DNA of 64,000 nt from JBBQUN01 sp963698395 (GCA_963698395.1 CAVOQQ010000006.1:248001-312000); one strand, 5' to 3'. Shown: positions 37,075 through 49,566, numbered from the stretch's first letter. Numbers and translations: made by a program. The notes: generated from the letters alone by a model not told the origin.

Positions 37075-38469
37075 GTGAACGCCAACGCAGTGACCTCGCT
37101 CGACGCCATCGTCAAGGCCTACGACATTCGGGGCACCTACCCCGACCAGATCACCGCCGAGGTGTGCGAGGCACTGGGCGTGGGGTTCGCCACCTTCATC
37201 GCCGAAGCCGAACCCTCCACGACCGAGATCGTGATCGGTCGCGACATGCGCCCCTCCGGCCCCGAGCTCGTCGAGGCCTTCGCCCGCGGTGCGGCGCGTC
37301 AGGGTCTGAACGTGGTCGACATCGGGCTGGCCTCGACCGACATGATCTACTTCGCTGCCGGTTCGTTGCAGATGCCGGGCGTGATGTTCACCGCCTCCCA
37401 CAACCCGGCCGGCTACAACGGCATCAAGATGTGCCTGACCGGCGCCGCCCCGATCGGGCAGGACTCGGGTCTCGACGCGATCAAGGCCACGGCCCGAGTC
37501 GTCCTCGAAGGCAACGCACCGGCTGCTGCTCCGACTCCGGGTGGCAGCCGCTCGACCGATCTGCTGGCGGCCTTCGTCGCCCACGTACACAGCTTCGTCG
37601 ACACCACCAAGCTCCGGCCGCTGAAGATCGTCGCCGACACCGCCAACGGCATGGGCGGACTCGTCGTGCCGGCGGCCTTCGCCGATCTTCCCTTCGAGGT
37701 CGACCTCCTCTATCCCGAGCTCGACGGCACGTTCCCGAACCACCCGGCCGATCCGCTGAACATGGACAACCTTCGAGACCTCCAGGCACGGGTGCTCGAG
37801 GTCGGTGCCGACATCGGTCTCGCCTTCGACGGCGACGCCGACCGGGTCTTCCTCGTCGACGAGAAGGCGCAGCCGGTCTCGGGCTCGCTCACCACGGCCC
37901 TCCTCGCTCGCTCGATCCTCGCCAAGCATCCCGACCGCACGGTCGTGCACAACCTCATCTGCTCGAAGACGGTTCCCGAGGTGATCGCCGAGTCGAAGGG
38001 GCGAGCGTTCCGGTCACGGGTCGGCCACTCCTTCATCAAGGCGCACATGGCAGAGGAGAACGCCATCTTCGGCGGGGAGCACTCCGCTCACTACTACTTC
38101 GCCGACAACTGGCGGGCCGACTCCGGATTGATCGCCGCCATCATGGCGCTCGCCGAGCTGAGCGCCTTCGACGGCACCCTGTCGGAGCTGCTCGCGCCAC
38201 TCGATCGCTATGCCGCCTCGGGCGAGATCAACACCAACGTCAGCGACGCGGCAGCGGTGATCGAGCACGTGGCCGCTCACTATGGCAACGACGCGATCGG
38301 CGGAGCGATCGACCGACTCGATGGACTCACGGTCGATCTCGGCGACTGGTGGTTCAACCTGCGGCCTTCGAACACCGAGCCGCTGCTGCGCCTCAACCTC
38401 GAGGCCGCCGACCGCGCTGCGGTCGCCCAGCGGGTTGCCGAGGTGCAGTCGGTCATGGCTGCGGTATGA
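37075..38469 (+). CDS. manB: Phosphomannomutase/phosphoglucomutase
   Basis: Interconverts mannose-6-phosphate and mannose-1-phosphate in the cytosol. The 464-residue protein has K-A-Y-D-I-R-G near the start, the active-site phosphoserine loop F-T-A-S-H-N-P-A-G-Y-N-G-I-K, the metal loop F-D-G-D-A-D-R-V-F, G-E-H-S-A-H-Y-Y-F for sugar binding, and the C-terminal phosphate loop R-P-S-N-T-E-P-L-L-R. All four domains of the alpha-D-phosphohexomutase fold are present. GTG 37075 is chosen from the promoter spacing; GTG 37090 and ATG 37054 are possible. It overlaps manA by four bases. Confidence 0.94.
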   Translation: MNANAVTSLDAIVKAYDIRGTYPDQITAEVCEALGVGFATFIAEAEPSTTEIVIGRDMRPSGPELVEAFARGAARQGLNVVDIGLASTDMIYFAAGSLQMPGVMFTASHNPAGYNGIKMCLTGAAPIGQDSGLDAIKATARVVLEGNAPAAAPTPGGSRSTDLLAAFVAHVHSFVDTTKLRPLKIVADTANGMGGLVVPAAFADLPFEVDLLYPELDGTFPNHPADPLNMDNLRDLQARVLEVGADIGLAFDGDADRVFLVDEKAQPVSGSLTTALLARSILAKHPDRTVVHNLICSKTVPEVIAESKGRAFRSRVGHSFIKAHMAEENAIFGGEHSAHYYFADNWRADSGLIAAIMALAELSAFDGTLSELLAPLDRYAASGEINTNVSDAAAVIEHVAAHYGNDAIGGAIDRLDGLTVDLGDWWFNLRPSNTEPLLRLNLEAADRAAVAQRVAEVQSVMAAV

Positions 38470-39659
38470 CCTCGGTCGAGCGTCTCGACTGCGACATCCA
38501 ACACTACGCCTGGGGACAGGCCGGTGCGATCTCTTCGCTCACCGGCCGTGAACCGGGTGGGGAGCCAGAGGCCGAACTCTGGATGGGGGCCCACCCCAAG
38601 GCGCCGAGCCGCCTGGCCGACGGACGAACCCTGTTGGAGGCAATCGAAGCCGATCCCGTGACCCTGCTCGGTGCAGCGGTCGACCGCCGTTTCGGGCAGC
38701 TGCCGTTCCTCTTCAAGGTCCTCGCCGCCGAGATCCCGCTCTCGATCCAGGCCCACCCGTCGATCGAACGTGCCACCGCAGGCTTCGACCGCGAGAACCG
38801 CCTCGGAATCGCCATCGATGCGCCCGAGCGGACGTATCGGGACCCGAACCACAAGCCGGAACTGATCTGTGCGCTCACACCGTTCGAGGCCAAGTGCGGC
38901 TTCCGGGCACTCGACCAGACACGGCGGCTGTTCGAGGCCCTCGATCATCCGACGCTCGACGCCGTCCGTCGACTGCTCCACGACGGCGATGACCGCACGT
39001 GCCTGCAGAACGTCATGGCGTGTCTGCTGGGGCAAGAGGCCCACGCCAGTCGGGCCATGGCCGAAGCGGTGGCCGACCGGGCGGCCGAACTCGTTGCCGA
39101 CGAGCATCCGATCACCGACGAGTTCGGGGTCGACCTGGTGGCGTGCGCCGGCGTGGCCGAGGCGTTCCCGGGCGACATCGGGGGAGTGGTGGCGCTGCTG
39201 CTGAACCACGTCGTACTCGCCCCCGGCGAGGCGCTCTACCTCGGATCGGGCAACCTGCACGCCTACCTGCACGGTGTCGGCGTCGAGCTCATGGCCAACT
39301 CCGACAACGTGCTGCGGGGCGGGCTCACGCCCAAACACATCGACGTCGCCGAGCTCCTCGCCGTCGTCGACTACCAGCCCATCGCCGCGCCGGTGGAGCG
39401 ACCGAGCGGCCCCGTCCACACCTATGCGTCTCCTGTCGAGGAGTTCGCGCTCACGCGGGTCGATCTCGACCACGCAACCCATGACGTCGTCGGACCTGCC
39501 ATCGTCTTGGTCACCGAGGGTTTCGCCACCGTCGGCGGCGTCCGGATCGAGGCGGGCGAACCCACGTTCATCGCCGCCGACGGCGGGCCGACACCCCTGG
39601 CGGGAGTCGGGCTGGCATGGGCTGCTGGGGTGGGCGCTAGTGTGTCACCCGTTCGTTGA
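38466..39659 (+). CDS. manA: Mannose-6-phosphate isomerase, class I
   Basis: Zinc enzyme converting fructose-6-phosphate to mannose-6-phosphate. The 397-residue protein has Y-A-W-G near the start, G-A-H-P-K-A-P-S, the metal-binding Q-A-H-P-S (Gln and His), H-K-P-E-L (Glu), and L-G-S-G-N-L-H-A-Y-L-H-G-V-G-V-E-L-M-A with N-S-D-N-V-L-R-G-G-L-T-P-K-H-I-D. These are the type I PMI signatures in order. The ATG sits in the ATGA overlap with manB, so the two consecutive steps are translationally coupled. Confidence 0.94.
   Translation: MTSVERLDCDIQHYAWGQAGAISSLTGREPGGEPEAELWMGAHPKAPSRLADGRTLLEAIEADPVTLLGAAVDRRFGQLPFLFKVLAAEIPLSIQAHPSIERATAGFDRENRLGIAIDAPERTYRDPNHKPELICALTPFEAKCGFRALDQTRRLFEALDHPTLDAVRRLLHDGDDRTCLQNVMACLLGQEAHASRAMAEAVADRAAELVADEHPITDEFGVDLVACAGVAEAFPGDIGGVVALLLNHVVLAPGEALYLGSGNLHAYLHGVGVELMANSDNVLRGGLTPKHIDVAELLAVVDYQPIAAPVERPSGPVHTYASPVEEFALTRVDLDHATHDVVGPAIVLVTEGFATVGGVRIEAGEPTFIAADGGPTPLAGVGLAWAAGVGASVSPVR
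39638..39643 (+). promoter_or_regulatory. Possible internal promoter for the Trm112-like/SIS pair
   Basis: TAGTGT inside the end of manA; it would give a leader of about 37 bases carrying the GAAGGAG site before GTG 39687. Confidence 0.3.
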
Positions 39660-39686
39660 CCCACCCCCTTTGTGAAGGAGCGCCTC

Positions 39687-39923
39687 GTGGCACTCGACCC
39701 CAAACTGCTCGAGATCCTCGCCTGCCCGGAAGACAAGGGGCCGCTGCTCTATTTCGCCGATGAAGCGGTGCTGTACAACCCGCGCCTGCAGCGCACCTAC
39801 CGCGTCGACAACGACATTCCGGTCATGTTGATCGACGAGGCGACGTCGATCGACGACGCCGAGGCTGCCCGACTGCAAGCCAAGGCGGAAGCCGACGGGG
39901 TCACTCCGACCTTCGCCGCCTGA
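39687..39923 (+). CDS. Trm112-like small protein lacking most zinc cysteines
   Basis: A 78-residue protein with the Trm112/YcaR layout: L-L-E-I-L-A-C-P at 4-11, then K-G-P-L-L-Y-F, a short loop, and N-D-I-P-V-M-L-I-D-E-A. Canonical members bind zinc through C-P-x-C and a second C-x-x-C; here only the first Cys remains, with E-D-K in place of the next, so it probably folds without zinc. In actinobacteria it commonly sits next to manA/manB, as here. GTG 39687 follows GAAGGAG by six bases. Role unknown; a small partner protein is plausible. Confidence 0.8.
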   Translation: MALDPKLLEILACPEDKGPLLYFADEAVLYNPRLQRTYRVDNDIPVMLIDEATSIDDAEAARLQAKAEADGVTPTFAA

Positions 39924-39946
39924 GCGCTCGAAAGCGAAGGAACACG

Positions 39947-40981
39947 ATGACTGAACGACTCGACACGCTCGGCATGTGGGATGCCATGCTCAGGCTGCCC
40001 GAGCAAATCGAAGCCTCGCTCGCCGCCATCGGCGACATCGCCGGGCTCCCTGATCCCGCCCGTATCGAGAACGTCCTGATCCTGGGCATGGGCGATTCCG
40101 GATTCGGTGGTGATGTCGCCGCCGCGTCGGCCCGCCCGTTCTCACCCCGGCCGATCAGCGTCTATGGCGGCTACCTGCCGCCGTCCTGGGTCGGTCCGAA
40201 CTCGCTCGTGGTCGCAGTGTCGGCGTCGGGTGCCACCGAAGAAACGCTCGAGTCGCTCGAGGCCGCCGTCGAGGCCGGCGCCCCTCTGGTCGCCGTCACC
40301 AACGGCGGCGAGCTCGAGACGCTTGCTCGCCGTGCCGGAGCGCCCGTGCTGCCCGTTGCCTCCGATGCGGTCATGCCACGGGCACAGCTCGGCTCCCTTG
40401 CCGTGCCGGCGATGCTCGCGCTGGAACAGGTCGGGCTCTTCCCCGGCGCTCGCGCCTGGCTCGATATCGCCGTCGATCAGCTCAAGACCCGCCGAGAGGA
40501 ACTCCTCAGCGACAAGAGCCCGGCCAAGGAGATCGCTCGCAAGGTCGGCCGCACGATGCCGATCATCTACGGCGGTGGCGTGATCGGTACCACTGCGGCC
40601 AAGCGCTGGAAGGTGGCCTTCAACCACAACGTCAAGACCCCGGCGTTCTGGGCGCCCATGCCCGACCTGTGCCACAACGAGCTGGTCGGTTGGGGGCAGA
40701 ACGGCGACGTCACCCGCCAGGTTTTCACCCAGATCCAGCTCCGTCACGACAGTGAGCATCCGCAGACCGCACGCCGGTTCGAGTACGTCGAGAACAAGAC
40801 ACTGGAAGTGATGGCCGACGTGCTGTCGGTCGAGGCGAAGGGCGATGGTCCGGTTGCCCAATTGCTCGACCTGATCTATGTGGGGGACATCACCACCCTC
40901 GAACTCGCAGCCAACGAAGGTCTCGATCCGGGCCCGTTGCCCATCGTCGACGATCTCAAGAACTGGCTGGCACAGGGCTGA
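39947..40981 (+). CDS. SIS-domain phosphoglucose/phosphomannose isomerase
   Basis: A 344-residue sugar-phosphate isomerase of the bifunctional PGI/PMI type that has two SIS domains. SIS domain 1 has L-G-M-G-D-S-G-F-G-G and V-S-A-S-G-A-T-E-E-T; domain 2 begins about 190 with I-I-Y-G-G-G-V-I-G-T-T-A. A-F-N-H-N-V-K and H-N-E-L-V-G-W supply the catalytic His/Glu region typical of the group. It follows the Trm112-like gene by 23 bases and has AAGGA before its ATG. With manA present, its PMI activity may be redundant, or it may serve mainly as glucose-6-phosphate isomerase. Confidence 0.87.
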   Translation: MTERLDTLGMWDAMLRLPEQIEASLAAIGDIAGLPDPARIENVLILGMGDSGFGGDVAAASARPFSPRPISVYGGYLPPSWVGPNSLVVAVSASGATEETLESLEAAVEAGAPLVAVTNGGELETLARRAGAPVLPVASDAVMPRAQLGSLAVPAMLALEQVGLFPGARAWLDIAVDQLKTRREELLSDKSPAKEIARKVGRTMPIIYGGGVIGTTAAKRWKVAFNHNVKTPAFWAPMPDLCHNELVGWGQNGDVTRQVFTQIQLRHDSEHPQTARRFEYVENKTLEVMADVLSVEAKGDGPVAQLLDLIYVGDITTLELAANEGLDPGPLPIVDDLKNWLAQG

Positions 40982-41026
40982 GCCCACGACCGGGTCGACA
41001 CCACCACGGAGCTGAGGAGCAAACAC

Positions 41027-41794
41027 ATGACCACTGATGTCACCGGCGTCGTCGTCGTCACCGGAGCGGGGGGCGGGATCGGTCTCGCCGCCGTCGCCAA
41101 GTTGGCGAAATCGGGCTATGCGGTCATCGCCACCGATCTGGCAGGAACGGGGCTCAAGGCTGCCAACGAGATGGGGGGCAACGTCGTCAGCATCGAGGCC
41201 GATGTCACCAGCACCGCCGACTGGGAGACCGTGCGAGATCGAGCGGTCGAGCAGTTCGGCCGCATCGATGGACTCGTGAACAACGCCGGCATCGAAGGTG
41301 CGATCACGCCCCTGGTCGAATACCCCGAAGAAATGGTCGATCGGGTCCTCGCCATCAACGTCAAGGGCGTATGGAAGGGCATGCGGGCCATCGCTCCCGT
41401 GATCGCCGAAGGCGGTGGTGGCTCGATCGTCAACCTGTCGTCGGTCGCCGGCCTCTCCGGCGCCAGCAACCTGAGTATCTATTCGGCTTCGAAACATGCC
41501 GTGATCGGTCTCACCAAGTCGGCGGCCCTCGAATTCGCACCCCAGCAGATCCGCGTCAACGCCATCTGCCCGTCGCCCATCCAGACCCGGATGATGCGCT
41601 CGCTCGAAGACGGCATGAAGACCGATGGCGTCGATGCCGAGATGATCCAGGCCGCCGTGGCATCGTCGATTCCACTCGGCCGCTACGGCGAGCCGTCCGA
41701 GGTCGCCGATCTGATCGCCTTCTTGCTGTCTGATGGCGCCCGCTTCCTCAGCGGCACGGCGATCCCCATCGACGGTGCCATGAAGGCCCGTTGA
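41027..41794 (+). CDS. Short-chain dehydrogenase/reductase
   Basis: Classical SDR oxidoreductase of 255 residues. T-G-A-G-G-G-I-G at about 12-19 binds the cofactor, D-L near 37 suggests NAD preference, N-N-A-G follows at about 85, and the catalytic set is S (in N-L-S-S-V-A-G), Y-S-A-S-K. The C-terminal I-P-I-D-G-A matches the family end. GAGGAG lies seven bases before the ATG. It is followed in 42 bases by the SRPBCC gene, so they may form an operon. Substrate unknown; many such enzymes in these organisms act on acyl-CoA or steroid-like compounds. Confidence 0.88.
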   Translation: MTTDVTGVVVVTGAGGGIGLAAVAKLAKSGYAVIATDLAGTGLKAANEMGGNVVSIEADVTSTADWETVRDRAVEQFGRIDGLVNNAGIEGAITPLVEYPEEMVDRVLAINVKGVWKGMRAIAPVIAEGGGGSIVNLSSVAGLSGASNLSIYSASKHAVIGLTKSAALEFAPQQIRVNAICPSPIQTRMMRSLEDGMKTDGVDAEMIQAAVASSIPLGRYGEPSEVADLIAFLLSDGARFLSGTAIPIDGAMKAR

Positions 41795-41836
41795 CACTCG
41801 ACGTTTGCCGATCCCCCCAAGGGGAAGGACCCGTCC

Positions 41837-42283
41837 ATGGCTCACTACGAAACCACCATCGAATCGCCCCTGTCCGCCGCCGAGGCGTTCGACCGTCTCA
41901 GCGACGTCACGCGCTTCGCCGAATGGGACCCCGGGGTGGTCAAGGCCCGTCAGGTCGAGGGCAGCACCCCCGGTCCCGAATCGGCGTACGTGCTGTCCGT
42001 CAAGGGATTCGTCGGGAACACGCTCGATCTTCGCTACGAGGTCACCGAATTCGAGGCCCCTTCCTTGTTGCACCTGGTGGCGAAGTCCTCACTGTTGCGC
42101 TCCGACGACATCATCACGATCAGCGAGTCGGGCACCGGATCGTCGGTCACGTACGCCGCCGATCTCGACCTCACCGGTCCCGGTGGCATCCTGCGACTGG
42201 CCGACCCGTTGCTCGGACTCGCCTTCGGCAAGATCGGCGATCGAGCCGCCGCCGGTCTGCGCACCTTCCTCGACGCTGATTGA
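41837..42283 (+). CDS. SRPBCC (START-like) family protein
   Basis: A 148-residue single-domain protein of the polyketide cyclase/dehydrase-like SRPBCC group, which forms a hydrophobic ligand pocket. The N-terminus Y-E-T-T-I-E-S-P-L-S-A-A-E-A-F-D-R-L-S-D-V and the W-D-P-G-V-V motif are typical, and the last helix (F-G-K-I-G-D-R-A-A-A-G-L-R) closes the pocket. Function is not assigned; it lies just behind an SDR gene on the same strand and may handle the same lipid-like ligand. AAGGA is found before the ATG. Confidence 0.82.
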   Translation: MAHYETTIESPLSAAEAFDRLSDVTRFAEWDPGVVKARQVEGSTPGPESAYVLSVKGFVGNTLDLRYEVTEFEAPSLLHLVAKSSLLRSDDIITISESGTGSSVTYAADLDLTGPGGILRLADPLLGLAFGKIGDRAAAGLRTFLDAD

Positions 42284-42286
42284 TTC

Positions 42287-42331
42287 GACGAGCGCTGGTT
42301 TCACGAGCGCAGGTTTCACGAGCGCACGCTA
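42287..42331. repeat. Three 15-bp tandem repeats before ahcY
   Basis: Units at 42287-42301, 42302-42316 and 42317-42331; the first two share ACGAGCGC-x-GGTTT and the third begins CACGAGCGCA. They start four bases after the SRPBCC stop. Each carries GAGCGC, whose complement GCGCTC occurs at about 42434 in the ahcY leader. Confidence 0.7.
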
Positions 42332-42338
42332 CTAGCCG

Positions 42339-42474
42339 ATAGTACCTAGAGCCGAAGGGTCGGCATGAAGCTACCCTTTGTTCTGCATCAGGGCTGTTCT
42401 GATCTGGCCAGTGGGCCTCAGCCTTCCGAAGCGGCGCTCTGCATGGGCGCCCACCCGCACCAACCGGAGCTGAT
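42339..42474 (+). promoter_or_regulatory. Structured leader of ahcY with a possible short upstream ORF
   Basis: A GATAGT box at about 42339 would start an RNA near 42350. The leader has an 8-bp stem (CGAAGGGU with ACCCUUUG, 42353-42380), a second stem AUCAG/CUGAU, and a third GGCGC/GCGCC near 42433-42452, then GGAG five bases before the ATG. A 37-codon frame from ATG 42365 ends in a TGA that overlaps the ahcY start (ATGA at 42475-42478). This may be a cis-regulatory RNA or a leader peptide; no known riboswitch consensus was matched. Confidence 0.4.
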
Positions 42475-43952
<1,478 letters not shown>

Positions 43953-43973
43953 CGCGGTCACATCGGTTCGGCA

Positions 43974-43990
43974 GCAACCCGAAGGGTTGC
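43974..43990 (+). terminator. Hairpin after ahcY
   Basis: GCAACCC-GAA-GGGTTGC, a perfect 7-bp stem with a 3-base loop, 21 bases after the ahcY stop. No T-tract follows, so it may be an mRNA stabiliser or weak terminator. Confidence 0.45.
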
Positions 43991-44052
43991 CCGCCTCAAA
44001 CGGCTTCGCCGATCTCGCAGCACGCGTGCATGTCGACACGTTGGTGGTCGGG

Positions 44053-44072
44053 AGGCGGTGGAATCACCGCCT
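44053..44072 (+). promoter_or_regulatory. Inverted repeat upstream of comF
   Basis: AGGCGGTG-GAAT-CACCGCCT, perfect 8-bp arms, about 55 bp before the comF -10 box. Could be an operator or part of the ahcY 3' region. Confidence 0.4.
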
Positions 44073-44127
44073 GCCGGCCACTGCGGTCGTTTGGGCCCCG
44101 CCGCCGTCCCCTGTCACACCGCTTTCG

Positions 44128-44133
44128 TAGCGT
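44128..44133 (+). promoter_or_regulatory. -10 box of the comF gene
   Basis: TAGCGT, seven bases before ATG 44141, which decides this start over upstream in-frame codons. Confidence 0.5.
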
Positions 44134-44140
44134 TTCCTGC

Positions 44141-44815
44141 ATGTTCTTCGAACGGCGTTGCCCGATCTGTGAACGACCGGCGGCTGCGGTCTGCGATCGT
44201 TGCTGGGAGCGCCTCGAGTCGGCGCCGGTGCGCCGACTGGCGAGCCCGGAGCCGGGGATCGCACGAGATCTCGACGTTCGCGCCCTCTTCGTCTACTCGC
44301 CAGAGGTCGCCACGATGCTGCTCGCAGCGAAGAACGGTGGCCGTCGCCAGGTTCTGCGCCAGCTCGGCCAGGCATTGGCCGAGTCGTTGTGTCTCGAACG
44401 CCGTGCATTCGACGCCGTCACCTGGGTGCCGGCGTCGGTCGACCACCGCCGCGACCGGGGCTTCGACCAGGGGCGCCTGCTGGCGAGAACCGTCGCCGCC
44501 GGTCTCGATCTTCCTGCTCGCTCGATGCTCGCCCGCTCGTCGTCGAAGGGTGCCGACTCGAGCCAGAAGGGCAAGGGGCGACACGAACGTCTCCTGGGTG
44601 CGGCGCTCGTCGCCACTCGTCCGACCACGGCACGCCTGCTGCTCGTCGACGACGTGATCACCACCGGCGCCTCGCTGCGCCACGGTGCCGATGCGCTCTA
44701 CCGAGCCGGAGCACGTTGCATCATGGCTGCAACCGTCGCCTCGTCCGACCAACGTCGAAATCGACCACCGGAAGTGACCTTTGGCCCGCAGCCAGGGTTG
44801 GGTGATCCGGCGTAA
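44141..44815 (+). CDS. ComF-family phosphoribosyltransferase-like protein
   Basis: A 224-residue protein with an N-terminal four-Cys zinc finger (C-P-I-C near 7-10, C-D-R-C near 19-22) and a C-terminal PRTase domain with L-L-L-V-D-D-V-I-T-T-G-A-S, the phosphoribosyl-pyrophosphate loop. R-D-R-G-F-D-Q matches the ComF R-x-R-G-F-(N/D)-Q signature. In naturally competent bacteria ComF helps DNA uptake; here no other competence gene is seen. The stop codon overlaps a TAAGGT box that may start the hpf transcript. Confidence 0.86.
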   Translation: MFFERRCPICERPAAAVCDRCWERLESAPVRRLASPEPGIARDLDVRALFVYSPEVATMLLAAKNGGRRQVLRQLGQALAESLCLERRAFDAVTWVPASVDHRRDRGFDQGRLLARTVAAGLDLPARSMLARSSSKGADSSQKGKGRHERLLGAALVATRPTTARLLLVDDVITTGASLRHGADALYRAGARCIMAATVASSDQRRNRPPEVTFGPQPGLGDPA

Positions 44816-44872
44816 GGTGAGGTTCAGCAGGGAGAGCCTGCGTAGCCAGCAACCCAAGGAAAGGGGGCCTCC

Positions 44873-45439
44873 ATGGAGGTCACAGTCAGCGGTCGGCATA
44901 CGACGGTTTCGGAGCCTCTTCGCCAGATGACGGTGGAGAAGATCGGCCGCCTCGATCGTTTCCTGAAGGGCATGGACCGGGCCGATGTGCATTTCTGGGA
45001 GGAGAAGAATCCCCGCATCGGCGACAAGGAATTCTGCGAAGTCACGATGGAAGGCCACGGTCACCACGTGCGCTGCAAGGTGTCGGCACCCGACTCCTTC
45101 ACTGCCGTCGACATCGCGGTCGACAAGCTCGAGCGTCAGCTCCGCAAGCTCAAGACCAAGGTCAAGAAGCGGCAGCAAGCGCATCAGAAGATCGAGGTCG
45201 ATGAAGGGTTGGTGCCCGATTCGCTGGTGAACGGCGAAGCCGACGACCACCCCGAGCCGGTCTACAACATCGTCAAGAGCAAGAGTTTCACGCTCTCCAC
45301 GATGGATCCTCAGACGGCCGCGCTGCAGATGGACCTGCTGAATCACGACTTCTACCTGTTCGTCAACATCGAGACCGACCAGTCCGCTGTCGTCTATCGA
45401 CGTGATGACGGCGACATCGGCCACATCGAAGCCGAATGA
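44873..45439 (+). CDS. hpf: Ribosome hibernation-promoting factor, long form
   Basis: Binds the 30S subunit and, through its C-terminal domain, dimerises ribosomes into inactive 100S particles. N-terminal S30AE domain (about 1-100: G-R-H-T-T-V-S-E-P-L-R, then E-V-T-M-E-G-H-G-H-H-V-R-C), a basic linker (K-L-K-T-K-V-K-K-R-Q-Q), and a C-terminal domain (about 130-188) with V-K-S-K-S-F, M-D-P-Q-T-A and D-F-Y-L-F-V-N. The 188 residues fit the long form. A Gly/Ala-rich AAGGAAAGGGGG lies before the ATG. The leader is about 48 bases if TAAGGT at 44813-44818 is the -10 box. Confidence 0.93.
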   Translation: MEVTVSGRHTTVSEPLRQMTVEKIGRLDRFLKGMDRADVHFWEEKNPRIGDKEFCEVTMEGHGHHVRCKVSAPDSFTAVDIAVDKLERQLRKLKTKVKKRQQAHQKIEVDEGLVPDSLVNGEADDHPEPVYNIVKSKSFTLSTMDPQTAALQMDLLNHDFYLFVNIETDQSAVVYRRDDGDIGHIEAE

Positions 45440-45446
45440 TCGCAGC

Positions 45447-45484
45447 GCATGGCACAGGGGCATTGACGCGCACCTGTGCCATGC
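45447..45484 (+). terminator. 12-bp perfect inverted repeat between hpf and secA
   Basis: Arms GCATGGCACAGG (45447-45458) and CCTGTGCCATGC (45473-45484) with a 14-base loop, just after the hpf stop and 12 bp upstream of the secA -10 box. Without a T-tract it is not a textbook terminator; it may end hpf transcription or be an operator for secA. Confidence 0.55.
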
Positions 45485-45495
45485 ACTAACGCCGG

Positions 45496-45501
45496 TAGAC
45501 T
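45496..45501 (+). promoter_or_regulatory. -10 box of secA
   Basis: TAGACT, ten bases before ATG 45512; very short or absent leader. Confidence 0.45.
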
Positions 45502-45511
45502 CCCCAGCCAG

Positions 45512-48387
<2,876 letters not shown>

Positions 48388-48438
48388 TCCTGCTACGCGG
48401 CACCCCGTTCCTGTTCCCTACGATTCCCGAGCCTTCCC

Positions 48439-49566
48439 ATGCCTGATCTCTCCGACGCCATCGCTCGTCTGCGCACTGAGCTCGCCGAGGCCGACCACTA
48501 TCTGCGCGTCGGCGAACTCCGAGCGCGGCTTCCCCAGCTCGAAACCGAGATGGGTCGGCCCGACCTGTGGGACGACGCCAACAGCGCCCGCGAGGTCCAG
48601 ACCGAGTTCACCCAGGTGAAAGACGATCTCGGTCTCTATGACCGGTTGGAGTCGAGCATCGACGACGCCGAGACCCTGTGGATGCTCGCCGCCGAGGAGG
48701 GCGACGACGACTCGATGGCCGAGGCCGAGGGCATCATCGCCAAACTCGAAACCGAGTTCGCCGAGCTCGAACTGCGTGCGCTCTACACCGGTCAGTACGA
48801 CGAGGGCGATGCGGTCTGCGAGATCCACTCCGGTGCCGGTGGCACCGACGCCCAGGACTGGGCGGCGATGCTCTTCGAGATGTACAAGCGGTGGGCCGAC
48901 AAGCGGGGATTCGCTCTGGAGGTCACCGAGTACCAAGACGGCCAGGAAGCCGGCCTGTCTGCCGTCGGCTTCACCGTCAAGGGACGGTTCGCCTACGGCA
49001 TGCTCCAGGCCGAGCGGGGTGTGCACCGGCTGGTGCGGATCTCACCGTTCGACTCCCAGGCTCGCCGCCATACCGCCTTCGCCTCCTTCGGCGTGGTGCC
49101 GTTCATCGAAGATGCCGCCAGCCAGGTGGACATCGACGACAAAGATCTCCGAGTCGACGTGTTCCGCTCGTCCGGTGCCGGTGGTCAGCACGTCAACACC
49201 ACCGACTCGGCGGTCCGCGTGACGCACCTGCCGACGGGCATCGTGGTGTCGTGTCAGAACGAGCGAAGCCAACATCAGAACAAGGACCGCTGCATGGCCA
49301 TGCTCGCCATGAAGCTGGTCGATCTCGAGCGACAAAGGCGCGAAGACGAACTCGCGTCCGAAGCGGGCGAGTCCAAATCGGTCGAGTGGGGGAGTCAGAT
49401 CCGTTCCTACGTTCTCCAGCCCTACCAGCAGGTGAAAGACGAGCGATCGGGCCTGGTGTCGGGCAATCCGGAAGGCGTGCTGAACGGTGATGTCTCGCCG
49501 TTCATGGAAGCATGGTTGCGGTGGCGACGTGCCACCAGTTCCGATGGGGCGAAAGGCGCTGCGTGA
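48439..49566 (+). CDS. prfB: Peptide chain release factor 2
   Basis: Releases the finished protein at UGA and UAA codons. The 375-residue protein has the stop-codon reading motif S-P-F in R-I-S-P-F-D-S-Q-A-R-R-H-T and the catalytic G-G-Q in S-S-G-A-G-G-Q-H-V-N. The frame is continuous: the programmed +1 frameshift near codon 25 found in many prfB genes is absent here. TACGAT at 48419-48424 may be the -10 box. The stop overlaps the ftsE start (GTGA). Confidence 0.95.
   Translation: MPDLSDAIARLRTELAEADHYLRVGELRARLPQLETEMGRPDLWDDANSAREVQTEFTQVKDDLGLYDRLESSIDDAETLWMLAAEEGDDDSMAEAEGIIAKLETEFAELELRALYTGQYDEGDAVCEIHSGAGGTDAQDWAAMLFEMYKRWADKRGFALEVTEYQDGQEAGLSAVGFTVKGRFAYGMLQAERGVHRLVRISPFDSQARRHTAFASFGVVPFIEDAASQVDIDDKDLRVDVFRSSGAGGQHVNTTDSAVRVTHLPTGIVVSCQNERSQHQNKDRCMAMLAMKLVDLERQRREDELASEAGESKSVEWGSQIRSYVLQPYQQVKDERSGLVSGNPEGVLNGDVSPFMEAWLRWRRATSSDGAKGAA

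Noticed and set aside
42287..42441. SAH riboswitch upstream of ahcY
   Set aside because: GAGCGC and GGCGCTC are both present and could pair, as in that riboswitch, but they are about 140 bases apart and the conserved middle part was not found. SAM-IV consensus also does not fit.
48439..48560. Programmed +1 frameshift of prfB
   Set aside because: The prfB frame is continuous from its ATG, with no in-frame UGA near codon 25.
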